A stretch of 64,000 bases of DNA from an uncultured Dokdonia sp. (GCF_937910895.1 NZ_CALEMI010000161.1:90532-154531), one strand, 5' to 3'; shown: positions 55,366-64,000, counted from the stretch's first letter. The notes: generated by a model not told the origin, from the sequence alone. Numbers and translations: made by a program.

Positions 55366-56670
55366 ATGGCGTGTGGAAATTGTGGAACAGGAGCCGACGG
55401 GCAACCTAAAGGTTGTAAAAATAATGGCACCTGTGGTACCGATGGATGTAATAAACTTACTGTCTTTGACTGGCTTTCAAATATGGCCATTCCAGAAGGA
55501 CAGCAAACATTTAATTACATTGAAGTTCGTTTTAAAAACGGCCGTAAAGACTACTATAAAAATACTGAAAACCTATCATTAAGTATAGGAGATATTGTTG
55601 CCACACAGGCAGCATCAGGACACGATATAGGTATGGTAACACTTACTGGTGAATTAGTTCGTGTTCAAATGAAACGTAAAAAAATTAAAGAGGACACCGA
55701 AGAAACGCTTAAATTATATCGTAAAGCTACTCAAAAAGATATAGACATTTGGACAAAAGCCAGAGATCGTGAAGAACCTATGAAGGTAAAGGCACGTCAA
55801 ATCGCCATACGTCTAGATCTGCAAATGAAAATATCTGATATTGAGTTTCAAGGAGACGCATCCAAAGCTACCTTTTATTACACCGCAGAAGATCGTGTAG
55901 ATTTTAGACAACTGATCAAAGAGTTTGCTCAAGAATTTAGAACACGTATTGAGATGAAACAAATTGGACTTCGTCAGGAGGCGGCTCGATTAGGAGGGAT
56001 TGGATCGTGTGGTCGTGAATTATGTTGTTCTACTTGGCTCACTGATTTTAGATCGGTAACCACAGGAGCTGCTCGTTATCAGCAATTATCTCTTAATCCC
56101 CAAAAATTAGCAGGTCAATGTGGAAAACTTAAATGCTGCCTTAACTATGAGCTAGATGCATATCTAGATGCTCTAAAAGAATTTCCTAAAACAGACGTTA
56201 AGTTATTTACAGAAAAAGGAACTGCAGTATGCCAAAAAATAGATATTTTTCAAGGATTTCTTTGGTACGCGTATGAAGGAGAATGGATGAACTGGCATAA
56301 GCTAGCAGCAGCGCAAGCCAATGAAATTATAAAATTAAACAAAGCAAAAGATCCTGTTGCAAGTCTAGAAGAATTTGCATCAGAATTAATAGAAGATACT
56401 AAAATTGATTTTGGAAACGTTGTAGGACAAGATAGTCTTACCCGTTTTGACAAACCAAAAACGCCAACCAAGCGCCGAAATAATCGCACCCGAAATAAAA
56501 AAAGTGTACCCGCTACAACAACCGATAAAAAGCCACCACAAAAGAAGACAGATTCAAAAAACCCAGCGCAAAAATCGACTCAAAGACCTGCTCAGAAACA
56601 AAACACAAATACTAAACGCCCTAATAACAGGCGTAATAGATCAAAAAATAAACCTAATAACAATGCGTAA
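55366..56670 (+). CDS. ricT: RicT-like PSP1-domain protein
   Basis: A 434-residue protein with an N-terminal cysteine-rich segment (C3, C6, C17, C23, C28), absent from Bacillus YaaT. A PSP1 domain (about 40-290) follows, carrying the cysteine motifs GRELCCSTWLTDF and QCGKLKCCLNYE. In Bacillus the RicA-RicF-RicT complex binds [4Fe-4S] clusters and controls RNA processing and phosphorelay; that role here is by homology only. The C-terminal ~70 residues are a Lys/Asn/Thr-rich disordered tail. gldH overlaps its end by eight bases. Confidence 0.88.
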   Translation: MACGNCGTGADGQPKGCKNNGTCGTDGCNKLTVFDWLSNMAIPEGQQTFNYIEVRFKNGRKDYYKNTENLSLSIGDIVATQAASGHDIGMVTLTGELVRVQMKRKKIKEDTEETLKLYRKATQKDIDIWTKARDREEPMKVKARQIAIRLDLQMKISDIEFQGDASKATFYYTAEDRVDFRQLIKEFAQEFRTRIEMKQIGLRQEAARLGGIGSCGRELCCSTWLTDFRSVTTGAARYQQLSLNPQKLAGQCGKLKCCLNYELDAYLDALKEFPKTDVKLFTEKGTAVCQKIDIFQGFLWYAYEGEWMNWHKLAAAQANEIIKLNKAKDPVASLEEFASELIEDTKIDFGNVVGQDSLTRFDKPKTPTKRRNNRTRNKKSVPATTTDKKPPQKKTDSKNPAQKSTQRPAQKQNTNTKRPNNRRNRSKNKPNNNA

Positions 56671-57151
56671 AGCAGCGATACTTTTACTGCTTATCATTAC
56701 CACAATATCCTGTGATACCAATCGCGTATATGATCGTTATCAAACGATACAGAATGGGTGGAATATACAGGAACCGGTCCAATTTGAAATTTCTGACGTA
56801 GATAGTATAACACCCTACAACGTATTTATTAAAGTACGTAATACCAATGACTATAAATACAGTAATTTATTTTTGATTACAAGAATGAATTTTCCCAATG
56901 GCAAGCAAATTACAGACACCCTTGAGTATGTCATGGCAACGCCAGAAGGAGCTTGGCTAGGAACTGGATTTAATGATATAAAAGAAAATAAATTATGGTA
57001 TAAAGAAGGCGTACGCTTTCGCGAAAGCGGAACCTACCAATTCTCCATAGAGCATGCCGTTCGTAAAAACGGAAATATCACTGGAGACGAACGCTTAGAA
57101 GGAATTACAGAAGTAGGATTGCGTATAGAACGCCCTCAAAATCAAGAATAA
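56663..57151 (+). CDS. gldH: Gliding motility lipoprotein GldH
   Basis: A lipoprotein of the Bacteroidota gliding/T9SS machinery, with 162 residues. The start at 56663 gives a clean type II signal peptide with lipobox TTISC (Cys about 17) and overlaps the end of ricT by eight bases, so the two are coupled. The conserved WNIQEPVQFEI and GITEVGLRIER blocks are present. The palindrome at 57014-57029 is read as RFRESG, in place of an FxESG segment usual in the family. It overlaps the pbp1A start by one base. Confidence 0.88.
   Translation: MRKAAILLLLIITTISCDTNRVYDRYQTIQNGWNIQEPVQFEISDVDSITPYNVFIKVRNTNDYKYSNLFLITRMNFPNGKQITDTLEYVMATPEGAWLGTGFNDIKENKLWYKEGVRFRESGTYQFSIEHAVRKNGNITGDERLEGITEVGLRIERPQNQE
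57014..57029. repeat. Palindrome CGCTTTCGCGAAAGCG inside gldH
   Basis: Perfect 16-nt copy, read as RFRES. Confidence 0.95.
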
Positions 57152-59484
57152 TGGCAAAGAAGCAAATTAAAAAAAAGCAAGCGACCACGACTACTCAAAA
57201 TAATTTTACAAAATTCATTAAATGGTTTTGGGCATTATTTGCTGGAGGAATTTTAGCCATGGTATTGTTGTTCTTACTCGCTAGCTGGAATGTATTTGGT
57301 AAACTTCCCACTTTTGAAGAATTAGAAAATCCTGAAAGTAATCTAGCCACCAAAATAATTTCTGCAGATGGACAACAATTGGGAACCTATTATAATGAAA
57401 ATCGTACCCCTATTAAATATGAAGATTTACCTCAACATCTTGTAGATGCCTTAGTCGCTACAGAAGATGAGCGTTATTATGAGCATTCAGGTATCGATTT
57501 TAGAGGAACGGCAAGAGCGATCGCCTATCTAGGGCAAAATGGAGGAGCTAGTACCGTAACACAACAATTGTCTAAGCTTTTGTTTTCTGACCCTCCAGAA
57601 TCTACGATTGAGCGTCTCATTCAAAAAGCAAAGGAATATGTAATTGCCACACGTTTAGAGCGTCAATATACTAAAGAAGAAATCATCACAATGTACCTCA
57701 ATAAGTTTGACTTCTTGTTTAATGCTATTGGAATAAGCTCTGCATCTCGTATTTATTTTAATAAAAATGTAAGCGACTTATCTCTAGAAGAATCTGCCGT
57801 TTTTGTTGCCATGCTTAAAAATCCTAGACAGTTTAATCCACACCGAGAAATTTCTAGAGAAAAATCTAAGAGACGCCGTAATCAAGTGTTTAAGCAGATG
57901 GAAATAAATAACTTTATTACCACTGACGAAAAAGATTCATTACAGGGATTACCTATGATTGTTAGATATACTCCTGAAGGACATAGAGATGGGATAGCAA
58001 CCTATTTTAGAGAGAATCTTAAAAAATTCTTAGCAAAGTGGATTGAAGAAAACCCTAAAGGAATAGACGCAGATGGAAATCCAGAATACTATAATATCTA
58101 TAGAGATGGCTTAACTATTACCACCACCATAGATTCTAGAATGCAACGTATGGCAGAAGACGCTGTGCAAAAGCACATGCCTAGATTACAAGCCGAGTTT
58201 GACAAACAGAATTTAAAGAATAAGACGGCTCCTTTTAGAGATATTGATGAAAACGAAGTAGCAGTTATCTTTAATAATGCTATGAAAAGCTCTGAAAGAT
58301 GGCGTAAAATGAAAGCTGCTGGAAAAAGTGAGAGCGAGATACGCAAGTCTTTTGATATAAAAACAGAGATGAGTGTTTTCTCTTGGCAAGGCGATATAGA
58401 CACCACGATGACGCCTCGGGACTCAATACGTTATTATAAAAAATTCTTACGTACGGGAATGATGTCTATGGTACCACAAACAGGAGAAGTTCGCGCTTGG
58501 GTAGGTGGTATTGATATGGCTCATTTTCAATATGATCATGTTCAGACAGGAAAACGTCAAGTAGGATCTACCTTTAAGCCTTTTTTATATGCTACTGCAG
58601 TAGACCAATTACATATTTCGCCTTGCGATACACTCCCTAATACTCTATTTAGTATTGCCGCAGGAAGACACGGAAATACGAAAGATTGGGAACCTAAAAA
58701 TTCTGATGGCAACTACGGTGGTATGATGACCATGAAAGATGCTTTAGCAGGATCTGTTAACACTATTTCTGCCAGATTAATGAATGAAGTAGGGCCTCAA
58801 CCTGTCATTGATCTTGTAGAAAAATTGGGAGTAGATGTCCGTAATATCCCTCCAGTACCCTCTATTGCATTAGGAACGGCAGATTTAAGTCTTTATGAGA
58901 TGGTCTCTGCGTACAGTGCTTTTGCAAATCAAGGTGTGTATATAAAACCACAAATTATAAGTACCATACAAGATAAAAACGGAACTATTCTTTATCAGCA
59001 TGTACCAAATCCCAAAGATGTATTAAGTGAAGAAGCTGCGTATGTTACCTTAAAACTTATGGAGGGTGTCACGCAATCTGGATCAGGACGTAGATTACGC
59101 TCTGGAAAATCCAACCGTGCTGATTATAAAGAAGTCGTCACTGGACATCCTTATGAGTTTACTAATCCTATTGCAGGAAAAACAGGTACTACTCAAAACC
59201 AAAGTGATGGTTGGTTTATGGGAATTGTTCCTAATTTAGTGACTGGTGTCTGGGTAGGTGGTGATGATAGAGCAACACACTTTAGGACAACCCGATATGG
59301 ACAAGGCGCCACCATGGCGCTTCCTATATGGGGGTTATACATGAAAGATGTGTATAGTAATAAAGACCTTGATATCTCTGATGGCAGTTTTGTAAAACCA
59401 AAAGATCTTTCCATTGAAGTAGACTGTGAAAAATATAAATCACAAAATCCCAGCAACGATGAATTTGACGAATTAGATTTTTAA
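57151..59484 (+). CDS. Penicillin-binding protein 1A (bifunctional)
   Basis: A class A penicillin-binding protein of 777 residues. It has an N-terminal membrane anchor (about 24-46), a GT51 glycosyltransferase (about 70-245: EDERYYEHSGID, GASTVTQQLSK), then the transpeptidase (about 430-720). The transpeptidase has SxxK in GSTFKPF (S473), SxN in AGSVNTI and KTGTT. The inserted segment between the domains (around GIDADGNPEYYNIYRDGLT) is longer than in E. coli. Coupled to gldH, it forms a ricT-gldH-pbp1A cluster that links the wall, gliding and regulation. Confidence 0.94.
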   Translation: MAKKQIKKKQATTTTQNNFTKFIKWFWALFAGGILAMVLLFLLASWNVFGKLPTFEELENPESNLATKIISADGQQLGTYYNENRTPIKYEDLPQHLVDALVATEDERYYEHSGIDFRGTARAIAYLGQNGGASTVTQQLSKLLFSDPPESTIERLIQKAKEYVIATRLERQYTKEEIITMYLNKFDFLFNAIGISSASRIYFNKNVSDLSLEESAVFVAMLKNPRQFNPHREISREKSKRRRNQVFKQMEINNFITTDEKDSLQGLPMIVRYTPEGHRDGIATYFRENLKKFLAKWIEENPKGIDADGNPEYYNIYRDGLTITTTIDSRMQRMAEDAVQKHMPRLQAEFDKQNLKNKTAPFRDIDENEVAVIFNNAMKSSERWRKMKAAGKSESEIRKSFDIKTEMSVFSWQGDIDTTMTPRDSIRYYKKFLRTGMMSMVPQTGEVRAWVGGIDMAHFQYDHVQTGKRQVGSTFKPFLYATAVDQLHISPCDTLPNTLFSIAAGRHGNTKDWEPKNSDGNYGGMMTMKDALAGSVNTISARLMNEVGPQPVIDLVEKLGVDVRNIPPVPSIALGTADLSLYEMVSAYSAFANQGVYIKPQIISTIQDKNGTILYQHVPNPKDVLSEEAAYVTLKLMEGVTQSGSGRRLRSGKSNRADYKEVVTGHPYEFTNPIAGKTGTTQNQSDGWFMGIVPNLVTGVWVGGDDRATHFRTTRYGQGATMALPIWGLYMKDVYSNKDLDISDGSFVKPKDLSIEVDCEKYKSQNPSNDEFDELDF

Positions 59485-59511
59485 TTATTTCGTTTAAAAC
59501 TATATTTCTGA

Positions 59512-59537
59512 CCCTATCAAATTTGATGGGGTTTTTT
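59512..59537 (+). terminator. Terminator after the pbp1A gene
   Basis: CCCTATCAAA / TTTGATGGGG hairpin followed by six T residues. Confidence 0.75.
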
Positions 59538-59539
59538 AT

Positions 59540-59553
59540 GCTTTCGCGAAAGC
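59540..59553. repeat. Palindrome GCTTTCGCGAAAGC after the pbp1A terminator
   Basis: Perfect 14-nt copy 3 bases after the T-run, upstream of the CoA-transferase genes. Confidence 0.95.
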
Positions 59554-59598
59554 GTACTCCCCTCTAATTTTTGTATTTTTAGTACAAATTAAATAACG

Positions 59599-60300
59599 AT
59601 GATCACAAAGAAAGTTAACGGTGTTCAAGAAGCCTTACAAGGAGTAAAAAGTGGCATGACAATGATGCTTGGAGGTTTTGGACTTAGTGGTATTCCTGAA
59701 AATGCTATCGCAGAACTCGTACGCCTTAATGTAAATGAACTTACCTGTATCTCTAACAACGCAGGCGTAGACGATTTTGGTCTAGGTTTGTTATTACAAA
59801 AGCATCAAATAAAAAAAATGGTGTCTTCTTATGTGGGAGAAAATGCAGAGTTTGAAAGACAAATGCTCAGTGGAGAGTTGGACGTAGAGCTGATTCCTCA
59901 AGGGACACTTGCAGAACGTTGCAGAGCGGCCCAAGGAGGATTTCCTGCCTTTTATACGCCTGCTGGCTACGGTACCGAAGTTGCAGAGGGAAAAGAAACT
60001 CGAGAGTTTCACGGTAAAATGTACGTTTTAGAATATGCCTTTGATGCCGATTTTGCGTTTATAAAAGCATGGAAAGGAGACGCTGCTGGAAACCTTATTT
60101 TTAAAGGAACAGCTCGTAATTTTAATCCAAATATGTGTGGCGCTGCCAAAATAACCGTTGCAGAAGTAGAAGAACTTGTACCTGTAGGAACATTAGATCC
60201 TAATCAAATACATATCCCTGGCATCTTTGTGCAACGTATTTTTCAAGGAGAGAACTATGAAAAGCGTATCGAACAAAGAACTGTGAGGCAGAAACCCTAA
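59599..60300 (+). CDS. scoA: 3-oxoacid CoA-transferase subunit A
   Basis: The alpha subunit of a two-subunit CoA-transferase, probably succinyl-CoA:3-ketoacid type, that moves CoA onto acetoacetate. It has 233 residues. The CoA-binding glycine-rich start [15 protein letters not shown] and the later [17 protein letters not shown] are visible. It pairs with the beta subunit gene 55 bases downstream. AtoD/AtoA-type acetate CoA-transferases are closely related, so substrate specificity is not certain. Confidence 0.9.
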   Translation: MITKKVNGVQEALQGVKSGMTMMLGGFGLSGIPENAIAELVRLNVNELTCISNNAGVDDFGLGLLLQKHQIKKMVSSYVGENAEFERQMLSGELDVELIPQGTLAERCRAAQGGFPAFYTPAGYGTEVAEGKETREFHGKMYVLEYAFDADFAFIKAWKGDAAGNLIFKGTARNFNPNMCGAAKITVAEVEELVPVGTLDPNQIHIPGIFVQRIFQGENYEKRIEQRTVRQKP

Positions 60301-60355
60301 TCGCATAAAAACTTATTACATCATAAATTGATTATACCGTTAACTCATTGTATAC

Positions 60356-61012
60356 ATGGCACTAGATAAAAATCAAATCGCACAACGCATTGCTCAAGAA
60401 GTAAAAAATGGATATTACGTAAACTTAGGTATAGGAATTCCAACATTGGTAGCAAATTATGTGCGCAATGATATAGAAGTAGAGTTCCAAAGTGAGAATG
60501 GCGTCTTAGGTATGGGACCTTTTCCGTATGAAGGAGAAGAAGATGCAGATATTATCAATGCAGGAAAACAAACCATTACCACCCTACCTGGTGCTAGTTT
60601 TTTTGATAGTGCAACTAGCTTTAGCATGATACGTGGCAAACACGTAGATCTTACCATACTAGGCGCTATGGAAGTAGCCGATAATGGTGATATTGCCAAC
60701 TGGAAAATACCTGGAAAAATGGTAAAAGGAATGGGGGGTGCTATGGATCTAGTAGCAAGTGCAGAAAACATTATTGTTGCTATGATGCATACCAATAAAG
60801 CTGGGGAATCAAAATTATTGTCTACGTGTAGCTTACCACTTACAGGGGTGGGTTGTGTAAAAAAGATTGTTACTAACCTTGCTGTTTTAGAAGTAACACC
60901 AGACGGATTTTTGCTTTTAGAAAGAGCTCCTGAAGTTTCTATAGAAACCATTAAAAACGCAACCGAAGGAAAACTAATAATCCCAGATCATGTGCCAGAA
61001 ATGAACCTATAG
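60356..61012 (+). CDS. scoB: 3-oxoacid CoA-transferase subunit B
   Basis: The beta subunit, 218 residues, with the catalytic glutamate in FQSENGVLGMGP and the GLGIPT-like start (LGIGIPTLVANYV). It forms the active heteromer with the subunit encoded immediately upstream and is followed by the remains of a peptidase gene. Confidence 0.92.
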   Translation: MALDKNQIAQRIAQEVKNGYYVNLGIGIPTLVANYVRNDIEVEFQSENGVLGMGPFPYEGEEDADIINAGKQTITTLPGASFFDSATSFSMIRGKHVDLTILGAMEVADNGDIANWKIPGKMVKGMGGAMDLVASAENIIVAMMHTNKAGESKLLSTCSLPLTGVGCVKKIVTNLAVLEVTPDGFLLLERAPEVSIETIKNATEGKLIIPDHVPEMNL

Positions 61013-61015
61013 TTT

Positions 61016-61671
61016 ATGACTATTTACGATCTTCAAAAAAAAACCGCATCAGTATACATATACAGAAGATCGCGATTATGAAACAATTCCTGATCGATTC
61101 TTACGTAATAACACCAAGGCTCTTGACTATTTACATAAAACCAATGCACTTACTATTACTTATGAAGATGATGGTGTCTTGGAAACTATATACATTATAG
61201 ATGTGCTCATTGCAGATACTCAAAATGATATCAAGCTTATCTATTCTGAAGGTAAGAATTTTTATGATCCTATAGATAATACTATAGGTTTTTACAATAC
61301 GCATGGTTTTGTCTTTAGAAAAAATCAAAAAAAAAGTGGCTCATAAATAATAAAGGATATAATTCTCCTATGGCAGTACTTGCCCATGAATTAATACACT
61401 GCTACAATGAGCTGTATGAAACAGATGACTACCTTAAACGCAAAAGAGATCAGTCTTCAAGAGGCGAAAAACTAGACTACATGGGCGTGATCTTTCTTTT
61501 CCTAATAAAGAAGAAGAGTTTGCGATTAAAATGACAAATCAAGTTGCCAAACAACTTCAAGAAAACAAGCGCTCTAATTATGGTCGATCTTATTATAAAG
61601 TTGCAGATGTATGTGATGTACGAAAACACGTAGAAAACAAAAAAGGAAAAATTTCTCAGATATTTAAATAA
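61016..61671 (+). pseudogene. M91-like zinc metallopeptidase pseudogene, two or more frameshifts
   Basis: Three overlapping frames together spell one protein: ...YTYTEDRDYETIPDRFLRN, then VLAHELIHCYNELYE carrying an HExxH zinc motif, then RDLSFPNKEEEFAIKMTNQ ending KISQIFK at the stop 61669-61671. The HELIHCYN motif and the downstream EE...AIKM block resemble the M91 family of effector-like peptidases. Two breaks coincide with nine-base A-runs (near 61034 and 61327); the third, after YMG near 61483, does not. It is probably dead, although slippage at the A-runs cannot be excluded. No similar gene was noted nearby. Confidence 0.6.
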
Positions 61672-61803
61672 TAATACTTCCATAAAAACAGGAATCTATA
61701 AAAGAGGTTTTTCCTTTTTATTGCATTTTGACGATTAAAAACTCAATAAAATCGATGAAATACACAAAATTTTAACTTTTTCAAAAAAAATTTAAGATTA
61801 AAG

Positions 61804-61834
61804 TTTGCATAAGTAAAAAATAATATTACTTTAG
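61804..61834 (+). promoter_or_regulatory. Promoter of the candidate small RNA
   Basis: TTTG at 61804-61807, a 19-base spacer and TACTTTAG at 61827-61834 fit TTTG-N19-TAnnTTTG with one deviation. No protein gene follows within 180 bases. Confidence 0.6.
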
Positions 61835-61838
61835 CACT

Positions 61839-61996
61839 CCCCAAATGCAATAATTGAAACCGATAAAGTGTACGGAAAATCAGTTGAAATGATTAACTAA
61901 ACTTTATTAAATCTTATAGCTTTAAAACTCATACGAGTGTTTAATGTTATGATTTGTTAGAAATCCGCGGGGGGAGCCCTGCGGATTTTGTTTTTT
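61839..61996 (+). ncRNA. Candidate small RNA of about 155 nt
   Basis: A near-consensus promoter is followed about 125 bases later by a terminator, and no protein gene sits between. The region includes a small hairpin around AAACTC...GAGTGTTT (61926-61943) and ends in the strong stem AAATCCGC / GCGGATTT with a long T-run. It may be a housekeeping or regulatory RNA such as a 6S-like RNA, or a leader for the 39-codon ORF that follows. This is inference from signals, not homology. Confidence 0.45.
61961..61996 (+). terminator. Terminator of the candidate small RNA
   Basis: AAATCCGC / GCGGATTT stem with a GGGGGGAGCCCT loop, then a T-rich run ending in six T residues. Confidence 0.85.
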
Positions 61997-62015
61997 ATCC
62001 CTAAATAAACCTACC

Positions 62016-62135
62016 ATGCAAAAAAAGTCCTCTCTACAACCTATCAAATCATTTTTTGAAAGTATGAAAGATGCTTTCACCTTTATGGGTAATTGTTTAT
62101 ACCTAGCTAGAAAAGTGTTTTTGTTTATGATTTAA
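62016..62135 (+). CDS. Possible 39-residue small protein
   Basis: An ATG at 62016 opens a frame encoding SFFESMKDAFTFMGNC, ending in a short hydrophobic segment YLARKVFLFMI. Its stop overlaps that of the convergent ABC ATPase gene. It follows the small-RNA terminator by 20 bases. It could be a membrane-active microprotein or chance; no homology was recognised. Confidence 0.3.
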   Translation: MQKKSSLQPIKSFFESMKDAFTFMGNCLYLARKVFLFMI

Positions 62136-63817
62136 GCTCCTTTAGGAATCGCTTCTATTAAATTCTGAGTGTATTCTTTCTTAGGATTATTATAAATACG
62201 ATCTGCCTCGTCTATCTCTTCTATTTTACCTTTATTCATCACCACAAGCTGATCTGCCATATATTTAACCACCGCAAGATCATGTGAAATGAAAATATAC
62301 GTAAACTTAAAATCTTGTTTAAGTTCGTTTAATAAATTCAATACTTGTGCTTGCACAGAGATGTCTAATGCACTTACAGATTCATCACATATAATTAACT
62401 TAGGTTGTACCGCAATGGTACGAGCAATTCCTATGCGCTGTCGTTGCCCGCCACTAAACTCGTGGGGGTACCTATTAAAGTGAGAGCTCTCCAAGCCTAC
62501 ACGGTGTAAGATTTCTATTGCTTTCTCTTTTCGTTGCTCTTTTGTAGAAAATAATTTGTGTACTTCCATAGGTTCTATAATCGCTTGTCCTACGGTAAGT
62601 CTTGGGTTTAAAGAAGCATAAGGGTCTTGAAAGATAATTTGTATCTCTCTACGCAAAGCTCTTAATGCTCTCCCTTTTAGTTTTGTAATATCAGTCCCTC
62701 TATAAAGGATACTTCCAGCGGATGCTCTGTCAAGCTGTAAGATAACATTTCCTAATGTTGATTTTCCACACCCTGATTCTCCTACAAGCCCTAATGTCTC
62801 TCCTTCATATAGTGAGAAAGAAACATCCTGTACAGCTTTAACAACTCTTGAAGCACTAAACAATCCTGCTTTTGAAATATAGGTTTTCTCAACATTACGC
62901 ACCTCTAAAATAGGCTCTGTTTCATACAACTCCTTCAATCTTCTAGCGCGGTCTTCAGGAATTTCTATATCTGTTTGTAGTGTATTGGTCAGATAATCTT
63001 TGATGGTAGGAAGTTTAAGCAATCTATTTTCAAGAGAAGGTCTGGCATTTAACAACGCTTTTGTATACGTATGCTCTGGGGTTTTAAAAAGAATCTCTGC
63101 AGAAGCTTCCTCAACAATAGCTCCTTTATACATAACAAGTACCCTGTCTGCAATTTCTTTTACAAGTGCTAAATCATGAGATATAAAAATAATACTCATC
63201 CCTGTTTCTTGCTGAATATCCTTAAGTAGTTGTATAATTTCTTTCTGTACGGTAACATCCAGTGCGGTAGTGGGCTCATCGGCGATGAGAATCTCTGGAT
63301 CGCAAGCAATAGCCATCGCTATCATAACACGTTGCATTTGTCCCCCACTTATTTGATGAGGATACACGTCAAACAATTCCTTTGGATTGGGTAATTTTAC
63401 TTTTTCAAATAGTGACAACGTCTTCGCTTTCGCTTCTTTCTGAGTCAAAGATGTGTGTTGTTTTAAGATCTCAATAACTTGATACCCGCAGGTAAGAGAT
63501 GGATTTAAAGAACTCATAGGCTCTTGAAAAATCATAGAGATTACACGTCCACGTATGTCTCTGTAAGCTCTTTCAGAGAATGAAAGTAACTCCTTGTCTC
63601 TAAAACGAACATCTCCTTTAACCATTGCTTTTTTATCTAGCAATCCCAATAGAGCAAGTGTTGTAATTGATTTTCCAGATCCAGATTCACCAACAATAGC
63701 AAGAATCTCATTTTTATAAAGATCAAAAGAGATGTGATGTATGACTTCTTCAATCTTTTCATTTTGAGGAAATGAAATCGATAGATTTCTAACAGAAAGT
63801 AATGCGTCTTGCTTCAT
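62132..63817 (-). CDS. Fused oligopeptide/dipeptide ABC transporter ATPase (two domains)
   Basis: Two ABC ATPase modules in one 561-residue protein, like a fused DppD-DppF. The first has Walker A GESGSGKS (about 45-52), signature SGGQMQRV and Walker B ILIADEPTTA. The second has Walker A GESGCGKS, signature SGGQRQRI and Walker B LIICDESVSA. It energises import of peptides through permeases encoded elsewhere. The ATG at 63817 is preferred over a TTG three codons upstream. A TAATTTTG element at 63824-63831 is very close, which would make the message nearly leaderless if used. Confidence 0.92.
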   Translation of the reverse strand: MKQDALLSVRNLSISFPQNEKIEEVIHHISFDLYKNEILAIVGESGSGKSITTLALLGLLDKKAMVKGDVRFRDKELLSFSERAYRDIRGRVISMIFQEPMSSLNPSLTCGYQVIEILKQHTSLTQKEAKAKTLSLFEKVKLPNPKELFDVYPHQISGGQMQRVMIAMAIACDPEILIADEPTTALDVTVQKEIIQLLKDIQQETGMSIIFISHDLALVKEIADRVLVMYKGAIVEEASAEILFKTPEHTYTKALLNARPSLENRLLKLPTIKDYLTNTLQTDIEIPEDRARRLKELYETEPILEVRNVEKTYISKAGLFSASRVVKAVQDVSFSLYEGETLGLVGESGCGKSTLGNVILQLDRASAGSILYRGTDITKLKGRALRALRREIQIIFQDPYASLNPRLTVGQAIIEPMEVHKLFSTKEQRKEKAIEILHRVGLESSHFNRYPHEFSGGQRQRIGIARTIAVQPKLIICDESVSALDISVQAQVLNLLNELKQDFKFTYIFISHDLAVVKYMADQLVVMNKGKIEEIDEADRIYNNPKKEYTQNLIEAIPKGA

Positions 63818-63853
63818 GTTTTTCAAAATTACACATTAATTTGTGGTATTTCA

Positions 63854-64000
63854 TCAATAAAATTTACGAATCCTTTTTAAGTAAAGTACCCCAGAACAAG
63901 CCCATGAGACATTTCTAAGGAACAAACCATTTGATTTAAAGATAAGCCTCAGAGCATTTAAATCTCGATTATCAAATAAAGAAAGATCTTTAACTTTAAA
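63854..64000 (-). CDS. C-terminal fragment of an unidentified protein
   Basis: The last 48 codons of a gene extending beyond the window, in frame to the right edge and stopping at 63854. It encodes a basic, hydrophobic tail (LRLIFKSNGLFLRNVSWACS and LYLKRIRKFY), suggestive of a membrane-associated enzyme such as a glycosyltransferase. Not recognised. Confidence 0.4.
   Translation of the reverse strand, partial: FKVKDLSLFDNRDLNALRLIFKSNGLFLRNVSWACSGVLYLKRIRKFY

Overview
The window comes from a gliding, T9SS-secreting member of the Bacteroidota, most likely a marine Flavobacteriaceae. Evidence seen: a gldH lipoprotein gene, two proteins ending in T9SS type A sorting tails, an OmpA protein with thrombospondin type 3 repeats, promoters of the TTTG-N19-TAnnTTTG type, an AT-rich sequence, and start sites with no Shine-Dalgarno motif. 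The genus cannot be fixed from sequence alone.

Layout. 1-10322: the 3' end of hemB, sodA, then an AddAB-like helicase-nuclease pair whose two genes are separated by kbl and ompA. 10323-19674: an accessory island. Its left edge holds a decayed tyrosine recombinase. It then carries small AT-rich plus-strand genes of unknown function (including a SMEK-domain protein) separated by long imperfect inverted repeats, and three insertion sequences: IS110 with a probable guide (bridge) RNA, IS200/IS605, and IS1182. A RadC-type JAB gene and tRNA-Ala(GGC) lie just to the right.

20500-38000: universal stress protein, GNAT, MATE transporter with no visible start codon, Na+/H+ antiporter, metallo-beta-lactamase hydrolase, subtilase plus M1 aminopeptidase, a T9SS-exported beta-propeller protein, then the cell-envelope/translation cluster ileS, DksA/TraR-like, a small secreted protein and lspA. 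38000-52100: a lipoprotein, AhpD-like and OsmC redox genes, a SPOR protein, recJ, a frameshifted GldL-like small gene, hydrolase/lpxH/queD, trpS, plsC, an ECF sigma factor paired with a membrane/beta-barrel protein, and recA.

52100-64000: a candidate structured RNA, trhO, a secreted M23 peptidase, ricT-gldH-pbp1A, a two-subunit CoA-transferase, a frameshifted M91-like peptidase pseudogene, a promoter-terminator pair that looks like a small RNA gene, and a fused oligopeptide ABC ATPase.

The most striking non-gene signal is a perfect 14-16 nt palindrome, GCTTTCGCGAAAGC. It occurs eleven times in perfect form, both between genes and inside coding sequences, where it is read in three frames. The second is the cassette-like island with stem-loop boundaries and an IS110 leader that folds like a bridge RNA.
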